Shown here piece after piece: positions 8,848-18,432 of a stretch of 64,000 bases of DNA. This stretch comes from Vibrio tubiashii ATCC 19109 (lineage in GTDB: Bacteria > Pseudomonadota > Gammaproteobacteria > Enterobacterales > Vibrionaceae): positions 1,178,001 through 1,242,000 of the forward strand of contig NZ_CP009354.1 of assembly GCF_000772105.1 (NCBI RefSeq). Direction: 5' to 3'. Numbering within the stretch: position 1 is the first letter of the stretch; each line of letters begins with the position of its first letter. The notes beneath the pieces are model-generated. The model was not told the DNA's origin, searched no databases, and worked only from the letters and a program-made list of their open reading frames with translations. Both the position numbers and the translations under genes were made by a program.

Positions 8848-10299
8848 ATGAACCCTGTCAACGTGTGGCGACAATTCTGTATGCCCAAGCAATCTCAATG
8901 GACGAAAAATCAACAGCGTCAGGCGGACACCCTCTCTCTATTTACTTTCATCGCCTTTCTCGTCGGCGTTTATAGCCTGATAAAGTGGTCTAAGCACGGT
9001 CATGATGGCTTAATTATGACTTCGATACTGCTGATTGGATTCGAGCTCTTTGCTGCCGTTTGCCTAAAACTGTTAAAGAACCCGACAATTGCACTTAACC
9101 TCGGTTTTATCGGTATGTCGGTGCATGCCCTTAATATCATTTACCAAAGTGGCGGTGTGGTGGAGTCGACCCAAACTTACTGGGTTCCCTTACTTGTGGT
9201 GGCGTTCTTCCTATCCGGTACACGAATGGTTGCGATCAGTTGGAGTGTGACGGTTATCTTGTGTTCCGCCATCATGACCTTTATGCATGTTTCTGGCCGT
9301 TCGTTTCCGGTGTTAGAGCTCTCTGAATCTGCGCAACGTGTTGAAATTTGGTCTGGAACGGTATTGCCTTTAGTGGTGATCTGTATTGCTCAGGCGTTCA
9401 CCGCTAAGCAAAGAGATAAAGCGATAGAGATCGCCGAGCGGGCTAAAAGTGATAGTGAAGCGATTGCAGAGAAAGCCACACTCGGTGAACAGAATCTATC
9501 CCATGTTCTTGAGCAAGCCAATCAAAACTCAATTCAGCTTAAAGATGTCTCTCAAACGCTGGAATCTCAGTCATTGACGCTAGACGATCAGGTCTCGAAC
9601 TTGAACATCAACTGTGAATCTCAGGCTAGTGCGGCAGAGCAGATGAGCCAGCAAGTTCACCAACTTGCCGAAGGAATAGAAGGTTCAACCCGTTTTGTCG
9701 ATGAGCTCAGAGAGCGCAGTGATGCCGTTCACCAACAAGCGGAAACCAGTTCGCAGTTGCTAGAAGACTCAACCTCAGCAATTAGTCAAATTATTGGTAG
9801 CCATGAAGAGATCATGAAAGTAGCCGATTTGATCACCTCTGTTGCAGAACAAACTAACTTACTGGCGCTCAATGCTGCAATTGAAGCGGCGAGGGCGGGG
9901 GAGCAAGGTCGCGGTTTTGCCGTAGTGGCCGAGCAAGTGCGTGACCTTTCCGCTAAAAGTAGCCAGTCGGTGATAGAGATTAGAAACTTGCTCGATCGCA
10001 GCGAGCAGGAAGTCAAACACGGACAGGATGTCGTCAATTCAAGTGCGGTGAAAATGAAGTCGATGATTGCCGAAGTTTCTGCCATCTCACAAGACGTCAA
10101 CGGACTTGCCAATATCATGTCCAATCAAATGATGGCACTGAAAGAGCTCGACCAAGCGAGCAGTGAAGTGGCAAATGGCGTGGTTGAAACGAAAACAATT
10201 TCCGAAAACGTAGCGCAAAATGGTGCGCAATTGACCTCACAGGTAGACGCAGTAAGAACCTTAACTTCGCAACTTGATCAAGTTGTCTCAAAAATCTAG
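8848..10299 (+). CDS. Methyl-accepting chemotaxis protein with polytopic membrane sensor
   Basis: The 483-residue product starts at the ATG preceded by AAGGA; an in-frame TTG six bases upstream is less likely. Residues about 25-185 form some six hydrophobic segments with almost no periplasmic domain. A cytoplasmic coiled coil follows, with the MCP hairpin ([20 protein letters not shown], then [16 protein letters not shown]). It should couple to CheW/CheA and bias flagellar rotation. The stimulus is unknown; a membrane-embedded sensor suggests membrane state, redox or energy sensing (inference). It is located between ruvC and ruvA, an unusual position. Confidence 0.88.
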   Translation: MNPVNVWRQFCMPKQSQWTKNQQRQADTLSLFTFIAFLVGVYSLIKWSKHGHDGLIMTSILLIGFELFAAVCLKLLKNPTIALNLGFIGMSVHALNIIYQSGGVVESTQTYWVPLLVVAFFLSGTRMVAISWSVTVILCSAIMTFMHVSGRSFPVLELSESAQRVEIWSGTVLPLVVICIAQAFTAKQRDKAIEIAERAKSDSEAIAEKATLGEQNLSHVLEQANQNSIQLKDVSQTLESQSLTLDDQVSNLNINCESQASAAEQMSQQVHQLAEGIEGSTRFVDELRERSDAVHQQAETSSQLLEDSTSAISQIIGSHEEIMKVADLITSVAEQTNLLALNAAIEAARAGEQGRGFAVVAEQVRDLSAKSSQSVIEIRNLLDRSEQEVKHGQDVVNSSAVKMKSMIAEVSAISQDVNGLANIMSNQMMALKELDQASSEVANGVVETKTISENVAQNGAQLTSQVDAVRTLTSQLDQVVSKI

Positions 10300-10377
10300 C
10301 TCCAAATCATAAAGGACTGGATGTCTATCCAGTTCTTTATTATCCTGTCGCAAATTCATTTCCAAAGAGTAACTACC

Positions 10378-10995
10378 GTGATTGGACGTCTGCGCGGCAT
10401 TCTTATCGAGAAACAACCCCCTGAACTACTGATTGAAGTTAACGGCATTGGCTACGAAGTGCAAATGCCAATGAGCTGCTTCTATGAGCTACCGAGTATC
10501 GGTGAAGAAGCGATCATCTATACTCACTTTGTTGTCCGAGAAGATGCCCAGTTACTGTATGGTTTCAATACCGTTAAAGAGCGCGCCTTGTTCCGTGAAG
10601 TGATTAAGGCCAATGGTGTCGGTCCTAAGCTCGGTTTAGCGATTCTTTCGGGAATGACAGCGAGTCAGTTTGTCGCCAGTGTTGAGCGTGAAGATGTTTC
10701 GACCTTAGTTAAATTGCCGGGTGTGGGTAAGAAAACAGCAGAGCGCCTTGTAGTAGAAATGAAGGACAGGCTAAAAGGTTGGAGCGCGGGTGACCTATTT
10801 ACTCCGTTTACTGATGCTGCTCCTGTAGACTCAGCGCCGCAACCCGCTCAGTCAAATGCTGAGGAAGAAGCGATCAGTGCGCTACTGGCGTTAGGCTATA
10901 AGCCGACTCAGGCATCTAAAGTGGTTTCACAGGTGAAGACAGACGAGATGAGCAGTGAGCAGCTTATTCGTGAAGCGCTGAAGTCGATGGTATAG
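10378..10995 (+). CDS. ruvA: Holliday junction branch-migration protein RuvA
   Basis: I choose the GTG at 10378, which gives the canonical start [12 protein letters not shown] and 205 residues, the family length. An upstream in-frame ATG at 10321 would add 19 unconserved residues. Domain I (OB fold) is residues 1-64. Domain II carries two helix-hairpin-helix motifs ([13 protein letters not shown] and [18 protein letters not shown]), and domain III (last ~50 residues) binds RuvB. RuvA recognises four-way junctions and loads RuvB, whose gene starts 14 bp downstream. Confidence 0.97.
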   Translation: MIGRLRGILIEKQPPELLIEVNGIGYEVQMPMSCFYELPSIGEEAIIYTHFVVREDAQLLYGFNTVKERALFREVIKANGVGPKLGLAILSGMTASQFVASVEREDVSTLVKLPGVGKKTAERLVVEMKDRLKGWSAGDLFTPFTDAAPVDSAPQPAQSNAEEEAISALLALGYKPTQASKVVSQVKTDEMSSEQLIREALKSMV

Positions 10996-11009
10996 AAAAG
11001 GCTTGAACA

Positions 11010-12014
11010 ATGATTGAAGCGGATCGATTAATCGCACCAGATAACACGGTGTATAAAGAAGAGGATGTTATCGATCGTGCGATACGTCCGAAGAAACTCG
11101 AAGACTACAAAGGCCAAGATCATGTTCGTGATCAGATGGAGATCTTCATCAAAGCAGCACAGCTACGTAGTGAAGCGCTCGATCATTTATTGATATTTGG
11201 TCCTCCTGGTTTGGGTAAAACAACACTTGCCAATATTGTTGCCAACGAGATGGACGTGAATATTCGTACTACCTCTGGTCCGGTACTTGAAAAGGCTGGC
11301 GATCTGGCAGCGCTACTCACCAACCTCGAAGAGAATGACGTTCTTTTCATTGACGAGATTCACCGACTTAGCCCTATGGTTGAAGAGGTACTTTATCCGG
11401 CGATGGAAGATTACCAACTTGATATCATGATTGGTGAAGGCCCGGCTGCTCGTTCTATAAAAATCGATTTGCCTCCCTTTACTCTGATTGGGGCAACGAC
11501 GCGCGCAGGCTCGTTGACTTCGCCATTGCGCGATCGCTTTGGTATTACTCAGCGTTTGGAGTACTACAAAATCCCAGACTTGCAAAACATTGTTCAGCGC
11601 AGTGCTGACTGTTTAGGTCTATCTATGGAGTCTGAGGGAGCGCTGGAAGTGGCAAGACGTGCCCGTGGGACACCGCGAATCGCCAACCGCCTGTTACGAC
11701 GAGTTCGTGACTATGCAGAAGTGAAAGGTAACGGTCACATCTGCGCAGAGGTCGCAGACAAAGCACTCAATATGCTGGATGTCGATGCGCAAGGCTTCGA
11801 CTATATGGATAGAAAGTTGCTTCTGGCGATTATGGAGAAGTTTGGTGGCGGTCCTGTCGGATTGGACAACATGGCGGCTGCAATAGGTGAGGAAAAAGAC
11901 ACCATTGAAGATGTTCTTGAACCTTACCTGATTCAGCAAGGCTACCTGCAACGAACACCACGCGGAAGAATTGCCACAGATCGCGCTTATCTTCATTTCG
12001 GAATTGAAAAATAA
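11010..12014 (+). CDS. ruvB: Holliday junction DNA helicase RuvB
   Basis: The 334-residue AAA+ ATPase drives branch migration with RuvA. Walker A is GPPGLGKTT (about residues 64-72), Walker B is LFIDEIHR, sensor 1 lies in [10 protein letters not shown], the arginine finger is in LRDRFG, and a winged-helix domain ends the protein ([16 protein letters not shown]). Length is normal. It lies 14 bp after ruvA, so the two are co-transcribed, and it is followed by a terminator. Confidence 0.98.
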   Translation: MIEADRLIAPDNTVYKEEDVIDRAIRPKKLEDYKGQDHVRDQMEIFIKAAQLRSEALDHLLIFGPPGLGKTTLANIVANEMDVNIRTTSGPVLEKAGDLAALLTNLEENDVLFIDEIHRLSPMVEEVLYPAMEDYQLDIMIGEGPAARSIKIDLPPFTLIGATTRAGSLTSPLRDRFGITQRLEYYKIPDLQNIVQRSADCLGLSMESEGALEVARRARGTPRIANRLLRRVRDYAEVKGNGHICAEVADKALNMLDVDAQGFDYMDRKLLLAIMEKFGGGPVGLDNMAAAIGEEKDTIEDVLEPYLIQQGYLQRTPRGRIATDRAYLHFGIEK

Positions 12015-12023
12015 GTTTTCAGT

Positions 12024-12054
12024 AGCCAGCTCTCAGAAGCTGGCTTTTTCTTTT
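12024..12054 (+). terminator. Terminator after ruvB
   Basis: The stem AGCCAGCT / AGCTGGCT with a six-base loop is followed by a T-rich tract, ten bases after the ruvB stop. Confidence 0.88.
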
Positions 12055-12070
12055 GGTGATCTATATCACA
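12055..12070. promoter_or_regulatory. CRP-like (or degenerate FNR-like) palindrome
   Basis: GTGA and TCAC half-sites with the six-base spacer TCTATA match the CRP spacing. The same bases also read TGATCTATATCA, which resembles an FNR box. It lies about 400 bases before cydA. Confidence 0.45.
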
Positions 12071-12195
12071 CTAATGTAATTTACTTACTACTTAATAGGT
12101 AGCGCAATTGAGTGACTTGTTAACTGCTTGTTTTGCATAAATACTTAATGGCCTGTCACCAATAACCCCTTCGTAACAAAACACCCTTCAAACTG

Positions 12196-12209
12196 TTGAT
12201 GTAGATCAA
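12196..12209. promoter_or_regulatory. FNR box 1
   Basis: TTGATGTAGATCAA is an exact match to the FNR consensus TTGATnnnnATCAA. Confidence 0.72.
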
Positions 12210-12245
12210 TGTGATGGTTTTTTAGTCAAAAATGCAGTACAAAAC

Positions 12246-12259
12246 TTGATACAAATCAA
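12246..12259. promoter_or_regulatory. FNR box 2
   Basis: TTGATACAAATCAA is a second exact match to the FNR consensus, 50 bases after the first (about five helical turns), so both sites face the same side of the DNA. Confidence 0.72.
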
Positions 12260-12472
12260 AGCGAACTCTGGCTATAAACCTTTTGAAACAACCTGTTTTT
12301 AGCAGTAATATTAGCGCCAGCTATATTAGCTGATGCTTAACAATTAACTAACCATTACGGTACATTTTTGCAACAGGTTGGCTATCTTTTATAACACTGT
12401 TTAAGTTTGCTCAACGCTTAATAACAATGCATTAATGTAGAAAGTGTCTTCAGCCGACACATAGGAGTAATC

Positions 12473-14059
12473 ATGATCGATGTTGTTGATCTATCGCGGT
12501 TGCAGTTTGCACTGACAGCGATGTATCACTTCCTATTCGTACCGTTGACTCTAGGTATGGCCTTCTTACTGGCTATCATGGAATCAATGTACGTAATGAC
12601 GAACAAGCAAATCTATAAGGACATGACAAAGTTCTGGGGTAAGCTATTCGGTATTAACTTTGCACTTGGTGTGGCTACCGGCCTTACCATGGAGTTCCAG
12701 TTCGGTACTAACTGGTCTTACTATTCGCATTACGTAGGTGATATTTTCGGCGCACCTTTGGCGATTGAAGCCTTAGTTGCCTTCTTCTTAGAGTCCACCT
12801 TTGTAGGTCTTTTCTTCTTTGGCTGGGATCGTCTCTCAAAACGTCAACACCTTGTTGTTACTTGGTTAGTTGCGCTAGGTTCTAACTTCTCTGCACTTTG
12901 GATCTTGGTAGCAAACGGCTGGATGCAAAACCCAGTTGGCGCTGAATTTAACTTTGAAACCATGCGTATGGAAATGGTGAGCTTTGCTGAGGTTGTTCTA
13001 AACCCAGTTGCTCAGGTTAAATTCGTTCATACCGTAGCATCTGGCTACACGACTGGCGCAATGTTCATTCTAGGCATCAGCTCCTACTACCTATTAAAAG
13101 GTCGTGACATCGCATTCGCTCGTCGTTCATTTGCTATCGCAGCTTCTTTCGGTATGGCAGCTATCTTATCTGTTATCGTTCTTGGTGATGAATCTGGCTA
13201 TGAGCTTGGTGAAGTTCAGAAGGTGAAACTTGCTGCGATTGAAGCGGAATGGCACACAGAGCCTGCTCCTGCGGCATTTACGCTGTTCGGTATGCCTAAT
13301 CAAGAGACAATGCACACAGACTATGCGATTAAGATCCCTTACGTTATGGGCATTATCGCGACGCGTTCTCTAGATGAGCAAGTAACAGGTCTACGCGATC
13401 TGCGTGATGACCACGTTGAACGTGTTCGTACTGGTATGTACGCGTATGAGCTTCTAGAGAAGCTACGTGCGGGTGATAAATCAGAAGAAAACATGGCAGC
13501 GTTTGATGAAGTGAAAGGTGACCTAGGTTATGGCCTACTTCTGAAGCGTTACACTGAAAATGTTGTTGATGCGACAGAAGAGCAAATTCAAGCGGCAGCG
13601 GATGATTCTATCCCAACGGTTTGGCCTCTATTCTGGTCGTTCCGTATCATGGTTGCGTGTGGCTTTATCATGCTATTCGTATTTGGTGCTGCATTCGTTC
13701 AAACATGTCGCCAGAAAATCGAGCAAAAACCTTGGATTTTTAAAGCGGCGCTATTCAGCATTCCTCTTCCTTGGATTGCAATTGAAGCAGGTTGGTTTGT
13801 TGCCGAGTATGGTCGTCAGCCATGGGCGGTAGGTGAAATCCTTCCGACACATGTTGCTGCTTCAGCTCTAACAATTGGTGAATTATGGACTTCTCTATTC
13901 GCTATCCTAGCACTGTACACAGTGTTCTTGATTGCTGAAGTTTACCTAATGCTTAAATTTGCACGTAAAGGTCCTAGCAGCCTGAAAACTGGTCGCTACC
14001 ACTTCGAACAAGAAGCTAACTCTGTTGAAGACAAAGTCGGCCGTTCAGTCGAAGTTTAA
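12473..14059 (+). CDS. cydA: Cytochrome bd ubiquinol oxidase subunit I
   Basis: The 528-residue membrane protein is the catalytic subunit of the high-affinity quinol oxidase that reduces oxygen to water. His19 (in MYHFLF) is the expected haem b595 ligand, and a second His lies in KFVHTVASG. The [13 protein letters not shown] motif and a long periplasmic Q-loop region are present. The length suits the long-Q-loop class of gammaproteobacteria. It opens a cydA-cydB-cydX-ybgE operon; the gap to cydB is 13 bp. FNR boxes upstream suggest control by oxygen. Confidence 0.97.
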   Translation: MIDVVDLSRLQFALTAMYHFLFVPLTLGMAFLLAIMESMYVMTNKQIYKDMTKFWGKLFGINFALGVATGLTMEFQFGTNWSYYSHYVGDIFGAPLAIEALVAFFLESTFVGLFFFGWDRLSKRQHLVVTWLVALGSNFSALWILVANGWMQNPVGAEFNFETMRMEMVSFAEVVLNPVAQVKFVHTVASGYTTGAMFILGISSYYLLKGRDIAFARRSFAIAASFGMAAILSVIVLGDESGYELGEVQKVKLAAIEAEWHTEPAPAAFTLFGMPNQETMHTDYAIKIPYVMGIIATRSLDEQVTGLRDLRDDHVERVRTGMYAYELLEKLRAGDKSEENMAAFDEVKGDLGYGLLLKRYTENVVDATEEQIQAAADDSIPTVWPLFWSFRIMVACGFIMLFVFGAAFVQTCRQKIEQKPWIFKAALFSIPLPWIAIEAGWFVAEYGRQPWAVGEILPTHVAASALTIGELWTSLFAILALYTVFLIAEVYLMLKFARKGPSSLKTGRYHFEQEANSVEDKVGRSVEV

Positions 14060-14072
14060 GTGAGGGAATATT

Positions 14073-15209
14073 ATGTTTGATTACGAAATCTTACGACTTA
14101 TCTGGTGGGTTCTGATTGGTGTTCTGCTAGTTGGTTTCGCTGTTACAGATGGTTTCGATATGGGTGTTGCTTCGCTTTCGCCTGTTATCGGTAAAAGCGA
14201 CACTGAGCGTCGTATTATGCTCAACACTATTGCTCCTCACTGGGATGGTAACCAAGTTTGGTTGATCACAGCAGGTGGTGCACTATTTGCAGCATGGCCA
14301 CTAGTTTACGCAACGTCGTTTTCTGGCTTCTACCTAGCAATGTACATAACTCTAGCTGCGCTTTGGTTACGTCCGCTTGGTCTTGATTACCGTTCAAAGA
14401 TCGAAGATCCAAAATGGCGTCATGCTTGGGACTACGCGCTTTGTGTGAGCGGTACAGTGCCACCAATCATCTTTGGCGTGGCATTTGGTAACCTGCTTCA
14501 AGGTGTTCCATTTGAACTGAACGACCTACTAATGTCTGAGTACAAAGGTTCATTCTTTGCGCTACTTAACCCATTTGCTCTGCTGTGTGGTGTGCTTAGC
14601 TTGATGCTATTCGTACTTCAAGGTGCAACTTGGTTACAGATGAAGACAACAGAAGCGCTACACGTACGTGCACGTAACGTTGCTCAAGTATCAGGTTTGA
14701 TCGTAGCGGTACTATTTGTTCTTGGCGGTTTTTGGGTTCAATCTATCGACGGTTACGTGATTACAAGTGCTATCGATACGATGGCAGCATCAAACCCTCT
14801 GAATAAAGAAGTGGCAATCCAAGCAGGTGCATGGATGCAGAACTTTGAAACTTACCCTGCAATGTGGGCAGCGCCAGTTATCGGTGTGCTAATGCCACTG
14901 CTAGCGGTATTAGCGTCTCGCGTAGAACGCGGTGGTTTTGCTTTCTTGTTCTCAAGTCTTGCTAACGCAGGTGTGATTCTAACGGCTGGTTTTGCGATGT
15001 TCCCATTCGTAATGCCTTCAAGCTTAGTACCTAGCCACAGCTTAACGATGTGGGACTCAACAGCAAGTGAACTGACACTTGGTCTGATGACACTTGTTGC
15101 TGCGGTAATGGTGCCTGTGATTCTTGGCTACACGACTTGGACATACTACAAAATGTTTGGTCGTCTTGATAAGAAACACATCGAAGACAACGACGTTTCA
15201 GCTTACTAA
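14073..15209 (+). CDS. cydB: Cytochrome bd ubiquinol oxidase subunit II
   Basis: The 378-residue polytopic protein pairs with CydA. It shows the typical N-terminus FDYEILRLIWWVLIGVLL and GFAVTDGFDMGV, and the HWDGNQVWLITAGGALFAAWP segment carries the conserved acidic and aromatic residues near the haems. Length matches the family. It is followed after 12 bp by the small subunit cydX. Confidence 0.97.
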   Translation: MFDYEILRLIWWVLIGVLLVGFAVTDGFDMGVASLSPVIGKSDTERRIMLNTIAPHWDGNQVWLITAGGALFAAWPLVYATSFSGFYLAMYITLAALWLRPLGLDYRSKIEDPKWRHAWDYALCVSGTVPPIIFGVAFGNLLQGVPFELNDLLMSEYKGSFFALLNPFALLCGVLSLMLFVLQGATWLQMKTTEALHVRARNVAQVSGLIVAVLFVLGGFWVQSIDGYVITSAIDTMAASNPLNKEVAIQAGAWMQNFETYPAMWAAPVIGVLMPLLAVLASRVERGGFAFLFSSLANAGVILTAGFAMFPFVMPSSLVPSHSLTMWDSTASELTLGLMTLVAAVMVPVILGYTTWTYYKMFGRLDKKHIEDNDVSAY

Positions 15210-15221
15210 GGAGTAACGATT

Positions 15222-15329
15222 ATGTGGTATTTCGCATGGATTCTGGGTGTATTACTCGCTTGTGCATTCGGCATCATCAACGCTCTTTGGTTAGAGCACT
15301 CTGAAATGATGGACAAAGACAGTGAGTAA
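15222..15329 (+). CDS. cydX: Cytochrome bd oxidase small subunit CydX
   Basis: This 35-residue single-pass membrane peptide starts MWYFAWILGVLLA and continues CAFGIINALWLE, the conserved CydX pattern with the W-E/H ending. The Shine-Dalgarno AAGGAG precedes the ATG. CydX stabilises the CydAB haems. Its last bases overlap the GTG start of ybgE. Confidence 0.95.
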   Translation: MWYFAWILGVLLACAFGIINALWLEHSEMMDKDSE

Positions 15330-15624
15330 CCTCGCTGCGCAGGTAGCTAAGCTACATGCTCCTGTTGATAAGGCTCTGTTTCGAGCCTTATCACTGGTTC
15401 TTGGTTTTTATCACGTAGCTATGGTTATGTGGGACCCAGAACTGTATTCCGCTTCAATCGGCGGTTTCAATGCCATTATTTCACCACTACTGATTTGGGC
15501 AATTTGCTCAAGCATGGTATCTGGTCTAGGTTTCAAACCTCGTAACTGGTATTGGCAGGTGCTGTTTAGTCCGTACTGCTCATTGACGATTCTTATTTAC
15601 CTCACGGTAGTTCGTCTATTGTAA
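15322..15624 (+). CDS. ybgE: Cyd operon protein YbgE
   Basis: The 100-residue membrane protein is encoded from a GTG overlapping the end of cydX by 8 bases. It has three hydrophobic segments (ALSLVLGFYHVAMVMW, IISPLLIWAICSSMV and the C-terminal LTILIYLTVVRLL). It matches the YbgE family that always accompanies cydABX. Its role is not well established. Confidence 0.88.
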   Translation: MSNLAAQVAKLHAPVDKALFRALSLVLGFYHVAMVMWDPELYSASIGGFNAIISPLLIWAICSSMVSGLGFKPRNWYWQVLFSPYCSLTILIYLTVVRLL

Positions 15625-15650
15625 GGGCTAAACTCCGCTCATTTTGTATA

Positions 15651-15689
15651 AAAAAAGCGCGACTCATTGAATGGGTTGCGTTTTTTTTT
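15651..15689 (+). terminator. Terminator between the cyd and tol operons
   Basis: An A run, an imperfect 11-bp stem (15658-15668 with 15670-15680, two G:U pairs, inner pairs opening to a small loop) and a run of nine Ts follow ybgE. This separates the cyd and tol-pal transcription units. Confidence 0.75.
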
Positions 15690-15783
15690 GTTTCAAGCTT
15701 TGAATTCACTTATTAAGTCTTGCATAGATAGTAATGAGTTGCGTTATAGTATCCGTCTAGAAAAACAAATTTTGGGCGCTATA

Positions 15784-16203
15784 GTGCAAGATCAGGCATT
15801 GATATTTGAATGGCCAGTAACGGTTTATTATGAAGACACTGACGCTGGTGGCGTGGTGTACCATTCTAACTACCTAAAGTTCTTTGAACGTGCAAGAACT
15901 GAACTACTTCGCACTATTGGTGTATCTCAACAAGTCCTTTTGGAACAAAACATCGGTTTCGTAGTCCGACACATGGACATCGATTTTTTACAGGGTGCGC
16001 GTCTTGACGATCATCTCACTGTAAGGACAAAAATTGCTGACCTTAAAAAAGCTTCACTCACTTTCTGTCAGGAGATCGTTAATCCTGAGGGTAAGTCATT
16101 GTGTAAGGCAATGGTTAAGGTAGCATGTATCGACAATATAAAAATGAGGCCAAAAGCAATGCCTCAATCAATAGTTATGGAGTTAACGAATAGTGACCGC
16201 TGA
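15784..16203 (+). CDS. ybgC: Tol-Pal associated acyl-CoA thioesterase YbgC
   Basis: The 139-residue hot-dog-fold thioesterase starts here at GTG 15784, giving [20 protein letters not shown] and matching the family length. A longer in-frame start at 15667 would add 39 residues that include terminator sequence and are not conserved. The catalytic [25 protein letters not shown] motif is present (Asp in EDTD). YbgC acts on acyl-CoA/ACP in phospholipid metabolism at the inner membrane. It overlaps tolQ by 11 bases. Confidence 0.92.
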   Translation: MQDQALIFEWPVTVYYEDTDAGGVVYHSNYLKFFERARTELLRTIGVSQQVLLEQNIGFVVRHMDIDFLQGARLDDHLTVRTKIADLKKASLTFCQEIVNPEGKSLCKAMVKVACIDNIKMRPKAMPQSIVMELTNSDR

Positions 16204-16891
16204 TATTTCGATGCTAGACCTTTTCTTGCAGGCAAGCCTGTTGGTTAAAATGGTTATGCTGATCCTTTTAGGCATGTCGATTGTTTCTTGGGCAATGATC
16301 ATTAAGCGCAGTAAAGTGCTTTCTCAAGCGTCAAAAGATGCGGAAACCTTCGAAGATAAGTTTTGGTCAGGTACCGATCTATCGATTCTTTATCAAAACG
16401 CCAAAAAGCGTAAGGATGACTTAGCGGGTACAGAAGAGATCTTCTACTCAGGTTTTACTGAGTTTGCTCGTCTTCGCAAATCTAACGCTGACTCTCCAGA
16501 TTTCATTATGGAAGGAACTGGCCGTTCAATGCGTGTCGCTGTGGCGCGTGAAGTGGATGAGCTTGAAACCAACCTTCCATTCCTAGCAACTGTTGGCTCA
16601 ATCAGCCCTTACATTGGTCTGTTTGGTACCGTATGGGGCATCATGCATGCTTTCATTGCGTTGGGTGAAGTAAAACAGGCAACACTCGCAATGGTAGCTC
16701 CTGGTATCGCAGAAGCGCTAGTTGCAACGGCGATGGGTCTATTTGCTGCAATTCCAGCGGTAATGGCATACAACCGATTCAGTAGTAAAGTGGGTAAGCT
16801 AGAGCACAACTACGCAACCTTCTCAGAAGAGTTCCATAGTATTTTGCACCGCCAGGCAATGGCTGGTCGAGATACTGCAAGTAAGGAATAG
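16193..16891 (+). CDS. tolQ: Tol-Pal system proton channel subunit TolQ
   Basis: The 232-residue inner-membrane protein starts at a GTG preceded by GGAG. TM1 is near residues 14-35, and TM2-TM3 lie around 130-200 with [16 protein letters not shown] and [21 protein letters not shown], the MotA/TolQ/ExbB signature. With TolR it uses the proton motive force to energise TolA during cell division and envelope constriction. It is translationally coupled to ybgC and followed after 5 bp by tolR. Confidence 0.96.
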   Translation: MTADISMLDLFLQASLLVKMVMLILLGMSIVSWAMIIKRSKVLSQASKDAETFEDKFWSGTDLSILYQNAKKRKDDLAGTEEIFYSGFTEFARLRKSNADSPDFIMEGTGRSMRVAVAREVDELETNLPFLATVGSISPYIGLFGTVWGIMHAFIALGEVKQATLAMVAPGIAEALVATAMGLFAAIPAVMAYNRFSSKVGKLEHNYATFSEEFHSILHRQAMAGRDTASKE

Positions 16892-16896
16892 TTGCT

Positions 16897-17340
16897 ATGG
16901 CTGGTTACCAACCTAAAAAGCGCAAAATGACTGCCGAGATTAACGTTGTCCCTTATATCGACGTTATGTTGGTTCTGTTGATCATTTTCATGGTGACATC
17001 ACCTTTCGTCACTCAAGGCGTCGACGTTGAGCTGCCAAAAACCGCCACTGCCAAGCCTGCTTCCGAGCTGGCTGGCGACAGTGACGCAAGCTTTATCATT
17101 GTTGAAATCGATAAAGATGGAAACCTTGGTCTTAGCGTCAATGACGAAGAGGTATCTCGCGGTATCTCTCTACAAGACGTGATTGTTCGTGTTAAAGCAG
17201 AACTGTCTTTAAAGCCTGACTCACCTGTTGCTGTAGGTGGTGATGCCGCTACGCCTTATGCAGAAGTTGTTTTGGTATTAGACGAATTGAGTCGTGCAGG
17301 CATTCCGAAAGTCGGATTGCTGACAGATATTAAGGAATAA
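16897..17340 (+). CDS. tolR: Tol-Pal system proton channel subunit TolR
   Basis: This 147-residue ExbD/TolR protein has one transmembrane segment (YIDVMLVLLIIFMVTSP) whose Asp is the proton-path residue, and a periplasmic domain. It forms the stator/channel with TolQ. It lies in the tol operon between tolQ and tolA. Confidence 0.96.
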   Translation: MAGYQPKKRKMTAEINVVPYIDVMLVLLIIFMVTSPFVTQGVDVELPKTATAKPASELAGDSDASFIIVEIDKDGNLGLSVNDEEVSRGISLQDVIVRVKAELSLKPDSPVAVGGDAATPYAEVVLVLDELSRAGIPKVGLLTDIKE

Positions 17341-17351
17341 TCGTCGCTGCG

Positions 17352-18422
17352 ATGAAAGAGAACAAATCTAAAAAGAACGATTTCAAGAAGCCGATTATCA
17401 TATCGGCTGCTTTGCATGGACTTCTTATTGCGGCTTTGATTTGGGGCACTGACTTTACAATGTCTAAGCCGGAGCCTACTGGGCGTTTGGTTCAAGCGGT
17501 CGTCATCGACCCAGATCTTGTCAGGCAGCAAGCACAACAAATTCGTAGCAAGCGTGAAGAAGCAGCGAAGAAAGAGCAAGATCGTTTAGACAAGCTCCGC
17601 CGTGAAAGTGAACAGCTTGAAAAGAATCGCAAAGCCGAAGAAGAACGTATTCGTAAGCTCAAAGAGCAACAAGCGAAAGAGGCTAAAGCGGCTCGTGAAG
17701 CAGAAAAACAGCGTGTTGCTAAAGAGAAAGAGCGTAAAGCTGAAGAAGCTCGTGTGAAAAAAGAAAAAGAGCGCGTAGCCAAACTTGAAGCGGAACGTAA
17801 AGCGAAAGAGCAAGCGATTAAGAAGGCAGAACAAGAACGCTTAGCGAAAGAAGCGGCGATTGCCAAAGCGGAGCAAGAGCGTATTGCCCGTGAAAAAGCG
17901 GCAAAAGAAGCGGAAGAGAAAGCGCGACGTCAACGTGAAGCGGCAGAGAAAGCTGAGAAAGAACGTATAGCGAAAGAGAAAGCAGCCAAAGAGGCGGCTG
18001 AGAAGGCGCGCAAAGAGAAAGAACGTTTAGAGCGCATTGAACGTGAGCGTAAAGAGCAAGAAGCGGCATTGAACGATATCTTTGCGGGATTAGAGACGGA
18101 AGCTGAGGCGAACACCTCGGCGCGTTCTAGCCACGTCTCTAGCGAGGCTGACCGTTATGGCGCAATTTACACTCAGCTCATTCAGCAAAATTTATTGCTG
18201 GAGGACAGTTTTCGGGGAAAGTCTTGTCGAGTTAACCTGCGTTTGATCCCTACGGGAGCAGACGCAATTGTTGGCAATCTTTCCGTTCTGGATGGTGATA
18301 GCCGTTTATGCGCGGCGACCAAGCGTGCTGTGGCGCAAGTGAACAGCTTTCCTCTGCCTAAAGATCCAGACGTTGTGAATAAAATTAAGAATATCAATTT
18401 AACCGTAGTACCTGAGTTATAA
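17352..18422 (+). CDS. tolA: TolA, trans-periplasmic energy transducer
   Basis: The 356-residue product has an N-terminal membrane anchor ([17 protein letters not shown]) with the SxxxH motif that contacts TolQR. A long Lys/Glu/Ala/Arg-rich helical domain follows (about residues 55-240, irregular repeats), then a globular C-terminal domain (from about [14 protein letters not shown]) with two Cys. It transmits energy to Pal and TolB at the outer membrane and is often exploited by phages and colicins. The low-complexity segment creates several long but meaningless ORFs on the opposite strand. Confidence 0.96.
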   Translation: MKENKSKKNDFKKPIIISAALHGLLIAALIWGTDFTMSKPEPTGRLVQAVVIDPDLVRQQAQQIRSKREEAAKKEQDRLDKLRRESEQLEKNRKAEEERIRKLKEQQAKEAKAAREAEKQRVAKEKERKAEEARVKKEKERVAKLEAERKAKEQAIKKAEQERLAKEAAIAKAEQERIAREKAAKEAEEKARRQREAAEKAEKERIAKEKAAKEAAEKARKEKERLERIERERKEQEAALNDIFAGLETEAEANTSARSSHVSSEADRYGAIYTQLIQQNLLLEDSFRGKSCRVNLRLIPTGADAIVGNLSVLDGDSRLCAATKRAVAQVNSFPLPKDPDVVNKIKNINLTVVPEL

Positions 18423-18432
18423 GGAAAAGCTT

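Larger units (their letters stand above)
12055..12472 (+). promoter_or_regulatory. Long regulatory region of the cyd operon
   Basis: About 420 bases without a gene precede cydA. They contain two perfect FNR-type palindromes (12196-12209 and 12246-12259) and a CRP-like palindrome at 12055-12070, all listed separately. The rest is AT-rich, with a Shine-Dalgarno AGGAG just before cydA. This fits oxygen- and redox-dependent control of cytochrome bd, which in enterobacteria involves FNR and ArcA. I did not identify an ArcA site with confidence. Confidence 0.75.

Noticed and set aside
10321..10377. Upstream ATG for RuvA
   Set aside because: It would add 19 residues before the invariant MIGRLRG start. 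The GTG at 10378 is preferred.
15667..15783. Longer N-terminus for YbgC
   Set aside because: This stretch includes the end of a terminator T run and encodes residues not found in the family. The GTG at 15784 gives the normal length.
17492..18115. Several open frames on the minus strand opposite tolA
   Set aside because: They arise from the Lys/Glu/Ala-rich low-complexity codons of TolA and have no start signals or recognisable domains.
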